DNA of 26,490 nt from Pseudomonadota bacterium (GTDB lineage Bacteria > Pseudomonadota > Gammaproteobacteria > Steroidobacterales > Steroidobacteraceae): assembly GCA_023423065.1 (NCBI GenBank), contig JAFAGC010000079.1, positions 1 through 26,490 of the forward strand. The letters are read 5' to 3'. Within the stretch, counting starts at the first letter, position 1. Every line of letters starts with the position of its first letter. Shown in pieces: positions 23,068 to 26,490 of this stretch. The notes beneath the pieces are model-generated. The model did not search any database, was not told where the DNA came from, and was given only the letters and a program-made list of their open reading frames with translations. The position numbers and the translations under genes were made by a program.

Positions 23068-23714
23068 GTCTCGAGCTCCATACCTACTGGCGCAGCTCCG
23101 CGTCGTACCGGGTGCGCATCGCGCTCAACCTGAAATCGCTGCCGTACGAGACCCACGCGGTCAACCTTGTGAAGGACGGCGGCGAGCAGTGGAGCGCGAA
23201 GTACCGGGGCGTGAATCCGCAGAGTCGCGTGCCGACGCTCGTGCACAACGGCCAGCGCTTCGCGCAGTCGCTCGCGATCATCGAATACCTCGACGAGGTG
23301 TTTCCCGGAGCGCGGCTGATCCCGAAGGATCCGGTGGACAGGGCGCGCGTGCGCATGTTGTCGCAGATCATCGCCTGCGACATCCAGCCGATGCAGAACA
23401 CCAGCACCACGAAGTACCTGAAGGAGAAGCTGCATCTCGGCGACGCCGCGATCAAGGAATGGATGCAGGAGTGGATCACGCGCGGACTCGACGCCTTCAA
23501 CGCGCATCTCGAGCACGACCATCTATCGGGGAAGTTCTGCCACGGTGATTCGCCCACGATGGCGGATTGCTGCCTGGTGCCGCAGCTGTATGCGGCCGAT
23601 CGTTTCGGGGTTGCCGCGACGAGGTATCCGCGGCTGGCATTGATCGCGGAGAACTGCGGCCACCTGCCGGCGTTCCAGCACGCGCATCCGTCCAAGCAGA
23701 CCGATGCCGCATAA
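23064..23714 (+). CDS. maiA: Maleylacetoacetate isomerase
   Basis: A 216-residue zeta-class glutathione transferase that isomerises maleylacetoacetate to fumarylacetoacetate, using glutathione as cofactor. The N-terminal thioredoxin-like domain has the zeta signature YWRSSASYRVRIALNLK (9-25), whose Ser residues bind and activate glutathione, then NPQSRVPTLVHNG and the SLAIIEYLDE glutathione-site loop. The C-terminal helical domain has IQPMQNTSTTKYL and the conserved SPTMADCCLVPQLYAA. The start is a TTG at 23064 that overlaps the hppD stop (TTGA), with GAGG just upstream. Its end overlaps scoA by 11 bases. A homogentisate dioxygenase must exist elsewhere to supply the substrate. Confidence 0.95.
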   Translation: MSLELHTYWRSSASYRVRIALNLKSLPYETHAVNLVKDGGEQWSAKYRGVNPQSRVPTLVHNGQRFAQSLAIIEYLDEVFPGARLIPKDPVDRARVRMLSQIIACDIQPMQNTSTTKYLKEKLHLGDAAIKEWMQEWITRGLDAFNAHLEHDHLSGKFCHGDSPTMADCCLVPQLYAADRFGVAATRYPRLALIAENCGHLPAFQHAHPSKQTDAA

Positions 23715-24414
23715 GGTCTATCCAGATGCGGCCGCCGCGCTCGCGGGGCTCACGCGCGATGGCATGACCGTGATGTCGGGCGGCTTCGGCCTGTGCGGCA
23801 TCCCGGAAAACCTCATCGTCGCGCTGCGCGATTCGGGCGTGCGCGACCTCACGGTGGTCTCGAACAACGCGGGAGTGGATGGCTTCGGACTCGGCCTGCT
23901 GCTCGAGACCCGGCAGATCCGCAAGATGGTTTCGTCGTACGTCGGCGAGAACAAGGAATTCGAACGCCAGTACCTCGCGAAGGAACTCGAGCTCGAATTC
24001 AATCCCCAGGGGACCCTGGCCGAGCGCATCCGCGCGGGCGGCGCCGGCATATACGGGTTCTACACGCGCACGGGCGCAGGCACCGTGGTCGCCGAGGGGA
24101 AGGAGACGCGTCAGGTGAACGGCGAAACCTTCGTGCTGGAGACCGGCCTCACCGCCGATCTGTCCATCGTGAAAGCGTGGAAGGGCGACACCGAAGGCAA
24201 TCTCGTCTATCGCAAGACCGCGCGGAACTTCAATCCGATGATGGCGACGGCGGGGCGCGTGACGGTGGCGGAGGTCGAGGAGCTGGTCGAGCCTGGAACT
24301 TTCGATCCCGACCAGGTGCACACGCCGGGCATCTTCGTCCAGCGGATCTTCCAGGGAACGAACTACCAGAAACGCATCGAGCAGCGCACCGTGCGCAAGC
24401 GGGCGGGTGGTTAG
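23704..24414 (+). CDS. scoA: 3-oxoacid CoA-transferase subunit A
   Basis: The 236-residue alpha subunit of succinyl-CoA:3-oxoacid CoA-transferase. It has the CoA-transferase opening with the glycine-rich GGFGLCGIPENLIVAL (26-41), the SNNAGVDGFGLG loop, and the family stretch NPQGTLAERIRAGGAGI. With subunit B it moves CoA from succinyl-CoA to acetoacetate, giving acetoacetyl-CoA. In this operon the acetoacetate would come from fumarylacetoacetate cleavage, so the pair completes tyrosine carbon flow to central metabolism. The ATG lies inside the end of maiA (11-base overlap). A butyrate-acetoacetate CoA-transferase role (AtoD type) is possible but fits the context less well. Confidence 0.95.
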   Translation: MPHKVYPDAAAALAGLTRDGMTVMSGGFGLCGIPENLIVALRDSGVRDLTVVSNNAGVDGFGLGLLLETRQIRKMVSSYVGENKEFERQYLAKELELEFNPQGTLAERIRAGGAGIYGFYTRTGAGTVVAEGKETRQVNGETFVLETGLTADLSIVKAWKGDTEGNLVYRKTARNFNPMMATAGRVTVAEVEELVEPGTFDPDQVHTPGIFVQRIFQGTNYQKRIEQRTVRKRAGG

Positions 24415-24418
24415 GCGC

Positions 24419-25054
24419 ATGGCCTGGACACGCGACGATCTCGCCAGGCGCGCCGCGAAGGAACTGCGTGACGGCTACTACGTGAATCTCGGCATCGGGA
24501 TTCCGACCCTGGTCGCGAACTACATTCCCGACGGCATGAGCGTGGTGCTGCAATCCGAAAACGGCATGCTCGGCATGGGGCCATTCCCGTACGAGGGCGA
24601 AGAGGATCCCGATCTCATCAATGCCGGCAAGCAGACGATCACGCAGCTGCCGATGTCGTCGTTCTTTTCGTCGTCCGACAGCTTCGGCATGATCCGCGGC
24701 GGACACATCGATCTATCCGTGCTCGGCGCGCTCGAGGTCGCGGAGAACGGCGACCTCGCGAACTGGATGGTGCCCGGCAAGATGGTGAAGGGCATGGGCG
24801 GCGCGATGGATCTGGTCGCCGGCGTGCGCCGCGTGGTCGTCGTGATGGAGCACAACTCGAAGGACGGCTCGCCGAAGTTCAAGCCGCGCTGCGATCTGCC
24901 GCTCACCGGCGCCAACTGCGTCGACATGCTGATCACGGACCTCGCCGTGTTCGAGCGGCCGGATCGCGGGAGCCCCTTCAAACTACTGGAGCTGGCGCCC
25001 GGCGTGACGGCGGACGAGGTCCGCGCGAAGACTTCCGCGAAATTCGTCGGCTGA
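24419..25054 (+). CDS. scoB: 3-oxoacid CoA-transferase subunit B
   Basis: The 211-residue beta subunit of the same transferase. The catalytic glutamate that forms the CoA thioester is Glu47 in SENGMLGMGPFP. Other family stretches are YVNLGIGIPTLVANYIP (21-37), MIRGGHIDLSVLGALEV and MVKGMGGAMDLV. The ATG at 24419, four bases after the scoA stop, is chosen; an in-frame GTG at 24407 would add four residues and overlap scoA. The stop lies six bases before the end of the convergent HxlR gene, so this is the end of the hppD operon. Confidence 0.95.
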   Translation: MAWTRDDLARRAAKELRDGYYVNLGIGIPTLVANYIPDGMSVVLQSENGMLGMGPFPYEGEEDPDLINAGKQTITQLPMSSFFSSSDSFGMIRGGHIDLSVLGALEVAENGDLANWMVPGKMVKGMGGAMDLVAGVRRVVVVMEHNSKDGSPKFKPRCDLPLTGANCVDMLITDLAVFERPDRGSPFKLLELAPGVTADEVRAKTSAKFVG

Positions 25055-25060
25055 AAACGC

Positions 25061-25438
25061 CTACGCCGCGTCCGCGTCGAATCGGCGGGCGGTCACCGAC
25101 ATGCGACGGTAGTTGTTCGTCACCCAGTTCTCGATCTCGATCACCAGCGCCGCAAGCGATCGCCCGAGCGGCGTGAGTGAATATTCCACTCGCGGCGGCA
25201 CTTCGCCGTAATCGCGCCGCTGCACGATCCCGTGACGCTCCAGCTCGCGCAGCGTTTGCGTGAGCATCTTCGCCGATACGCCGTCCAGGCGGCGCTTGAT
25301 CGCATGGGTCCGGCACGGGCCGGCGCGCAGCGTGCACAAGACGAGCATCGACCACTTGCTGCCGATCAGCGCGAGGATGTCCCGCGAAGGGCAGGCGCTG
25401 TTGTAGACTTCGGCGGACTTGTCGGACCTGGTCGGCAT
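25061..25438 (-). CDS. HxlR-family transcription regulator
   Basis: A 125-residue winged-helix protein with the HxlR signature CPSRDILALIGSKWSMLVLC (16-35), then LDGVSAKMLTQTLRELERHG (52-71) as the recognition part and the wing PPRVEYSLTPLGRSL. Cys16 sits at the position of the redox-active cysteine in YodB/HypR-type members, which sense quinones, aldehydes or disulfide stress, so a similar thiol switch is possible. It is divergent from the nitronate-monooxygenase-like gene 60 bp away, with an inverted repeat between them. That arrangement usually means the regulator controls its neighbour and itself. It converges on scoB with only six bases between their ends. Confidence 0.9.
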   Translation of the reverse strand: MPTRSDKSAEVYNSACPSRDILALIGSKWSMLVLCTLRAGPCRTHAIKRRLDGVSAKMLTQTLRELERHGIVQRRDYGEVPPRVEYSLTPLGRSLAALVIEIENWVTNNYRRMSVTARRFDADAA

Positions 25439-25456
25439 GGGCGGTTACCAGAAGGT

Positions 25457-25478
25457 GCGTACTTATCAAGCGGTACGC
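25457..25478. promoter_or_regulatory. HxlR operator candidate
   Basis: GCGTAC (25457-25462) and GTACGC (25473-25478) form an inverted repeat with a ten-base spacer. A further GTACGC half-site follows at 25490-25495, 17 bp on, next to the start codon of the neighbouring gene. HxlR-family sites often contain GTAC-type half-sites. The position suits control of both divergent genes. Confidence 0.6.
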
Positions 25479-25498
25479 GGGCGTCTATCGTACGCGCC

Positions 25499-26490
25499 AT
25501 GCTCGGCATCGACTATCCAATCATCCAGGGTCCGTTCGGCGGTGGCTTGTCGTCGGTCGATCTCGTGGTCGCGGTGAGCGAGAGCGGCGGACTCGGTTCC
25601 TTCGGCGCGCATCATCTCGACGCGGCCGGCATGCGCGACGTCGCGGCCAGAATCCGCGCGCGGACGAACCGGCCATTCGCATTGAATCTGTGGATTCCGC
25701 ACGAGGGCAGCGATGACCCGCCCCTCACGGACTCGCAATGGAGCGCGGCCTGCGAGCTGCTGAGGCCGTACTTCGCCGAGCTCGACGTGCCCATGCCGGT
25801 CCGGCCCGGGCGCTTCATGCCCCGTTTCGACGAACAGGTCGAGACGTTGCTGGAATTGAAGCCGCCGGTATTCAGCTTCGTGTTCGGCCTGCCGGAGTCT
25901 TCGATACTCGATCGCTGCCGCGGCGCCGGAATACTGACCGTCGGCACGGCCACCACGGCGGACGAGGCCAAACTACTCGCGGATGCGGGCGTCGATGCGA
26001 TCGTCGCGACGGGATTCGAGGCAGGCGGTCATCGCGTGTCCTTTCTCGATCAACCGGAGAACTGCCTGACCGGCACGCTTGCGCTGGTTCCGCAGGCCGT
26101 GGATGCGGTGAAGGTGCCGGTGATCGCGGCCGGCGGAATCGTCGATGGCCGCGGTATTGCCGCGGTGAGGAAACTCGGTGCGTCGGGCGCGCAGATCGGC
26201 ACGGCCTTCCTTGCCTGCGAGGAATCTGGAGCGCACGAGTTGCATCGCGCCAGCTTGTTCGGCGCCGATGCGCGTCGCACGACGCTGACCCGCGCGTTCT
26301 CGGGCCGCCTCGCGCGCAGCGTGCACAACGATTTCATCGAAGCGATGCGCGGCCACGAAGCGCGGCTCGCGCCTTATCCGGTGCAGAGCTGGTTGACGGC
26401 GCAGTTCAGGAAGGCCGCGCTCGCGGCGGGACGCACGGACCTGATCTCGCTGTGGTCGGGGCAGGGCGCGCCGCTGCTGAAGCACCGGCG
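25499..26490 (+). CDS. Nitronate monooxygenase-like flavoprotein (partial)
   Basis: The first 330 codons of a TIM-barrel FMN enzyme; it runs off the right edge with no stop. The opening YPIIQGPFGGGLSSVDLVVAVSESGGLGSFG is typical of the nitronate monooxygenase / 2-nitropropane dioxygenase group. The probable catalytic His178 is in GFEAGGHR, and the phosphate-binding stretch VPVIAAGGIVDGRGIAAVRKLGASGAQIGTAFL is intact. Family members oxidise alkyl nitronates such as propionate-3-nitronate; some relatives act on other substrates, so the real one is uncertain. The ATG at 25499 agrees with the family start. It is probably controlled by the divergent HxlR regulator. Confidence 0.88.
   Translation, partial: MLGIDYPIIQGPFGGGLSSVDLVVAVSESGGLGSFGAHHLDAAGMRDVAARIRARTNRPFALNLWIPHEGSDDPPLTDSQWSAACELLRPYFAELDVPMPVRPGRFMPRFDEQVETLLELKPPVFSFVFGLPESSILDRCRGAGILTVGTATTADEAKLLADAGVDAIVATGFEAGGHRVSFLDQPENCLTGTLALVPQAVDAVKVPVIAAGGIVDGRGIAAVRKLGASGAQIGTAFLACEESGAHELHRASLFGADARRTTLTRAFSGRLARSVHNDFIEAMRGHEARLAPYPVQSWLTAQFRKAALAAGRTDLISLWSGQGAPLLKHR

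Noticed and set aside
1..26490. CRISPR arrays, insertion sequences, phage or restriction genes
   Set aside because: No regularly spaced repeats, transposase, integrase or nuclease motifs were seen on either strand.

Overview
The window is GC-rich, gene-dense bacterial chromosome. The gene set fits a Gammaproteobacterium: an RraB-type RNase E inhibitor, a 1618-residue NAD-dependent glutamate dehydrogenase of the Pseudomonas GdhB size class, a TonB-dependent receptor, and a bacterial phenylalanine hydroxylase. A Steroidobacter- or Xanthomonad-like lineage is my guess and was not tested. I see no insertion sequence, phage gene or CRISPR array.

Layout. 1-385: a gene-free leader with a terminator-like hairpin, two small hairpins and a 19-base piece resembling a tRNA 3' end. 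386-1686: a tightly packed trio of small membrane protein, ECF sigma factor and putative membrane anti-sigma. 1732-2967 (-): a membrane diguanylate cyclase. 3207-4360: an HdeD-like membrane protein convergent with a DUF1269-like glycine-zipper protein, separated by a strong hairpin. 4539-5246: a second ECF-like sigma factor. 5251-6706: an Lrp/AsnC regulator divergent from phenylalanine 4-monooxygenase (phhA). 6764-9267: a twin-ATPase ABC protein overlapping a secreted or anchored serine-hydrolase-like protein that has lost its SxxK motif. 9264-10172 (-): a PhzF-family protein.

10241-14162 is a thiamine salvage operon. A TPP riboswitch contains the Shine-Dalgarno of the first gene, a TonB-dependent receptor. 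It is followed by a small MTH1187/YkoF-like thiamine-binding protein, a PnuT-type inner-membrane transporter and a thiamine-kinase-like phosphotransferase. Together they could carry thiamine across the outer membrane, through the inner membrane, and trap it by phosphorylation.

14207-14970: a [2Fe-2S] ferredoxin and an RraB homologue with an added N-terminal membrane anchor. 14981-21440 (-): gpmA, a family 2 glycosyltransferase and the giant gdhB. 21473-25054: a MarR regulator divergent from a four-gene run hppD-maiA-scoA-scoB, with a perfect 14-bp palindrome in the shared intergenic region. These enzymes cover 4-hydroxyphenylpyruvate to homogentisate, maleylacetoacetate isomerisation, and activation of acetoacetate. 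With phhA upstream, the window holds much of the Phe/Tyr degradation route; homogentisate dioxygenase, fumarylacetoacetase, the aminotransferase and PhhB are not here. 25061-26490: an HxlR regulator divergent from a nitronate-monooxygenase-like gene that runs off the window, with an inverted repeat between them.

The most interesting points are the compact riboswitch-controlled thiamine operon, the membrane-tethered RraB, the degenerate serine hydrolase, and the clear operator palindromes between divergent regulator/enzyme pairs.
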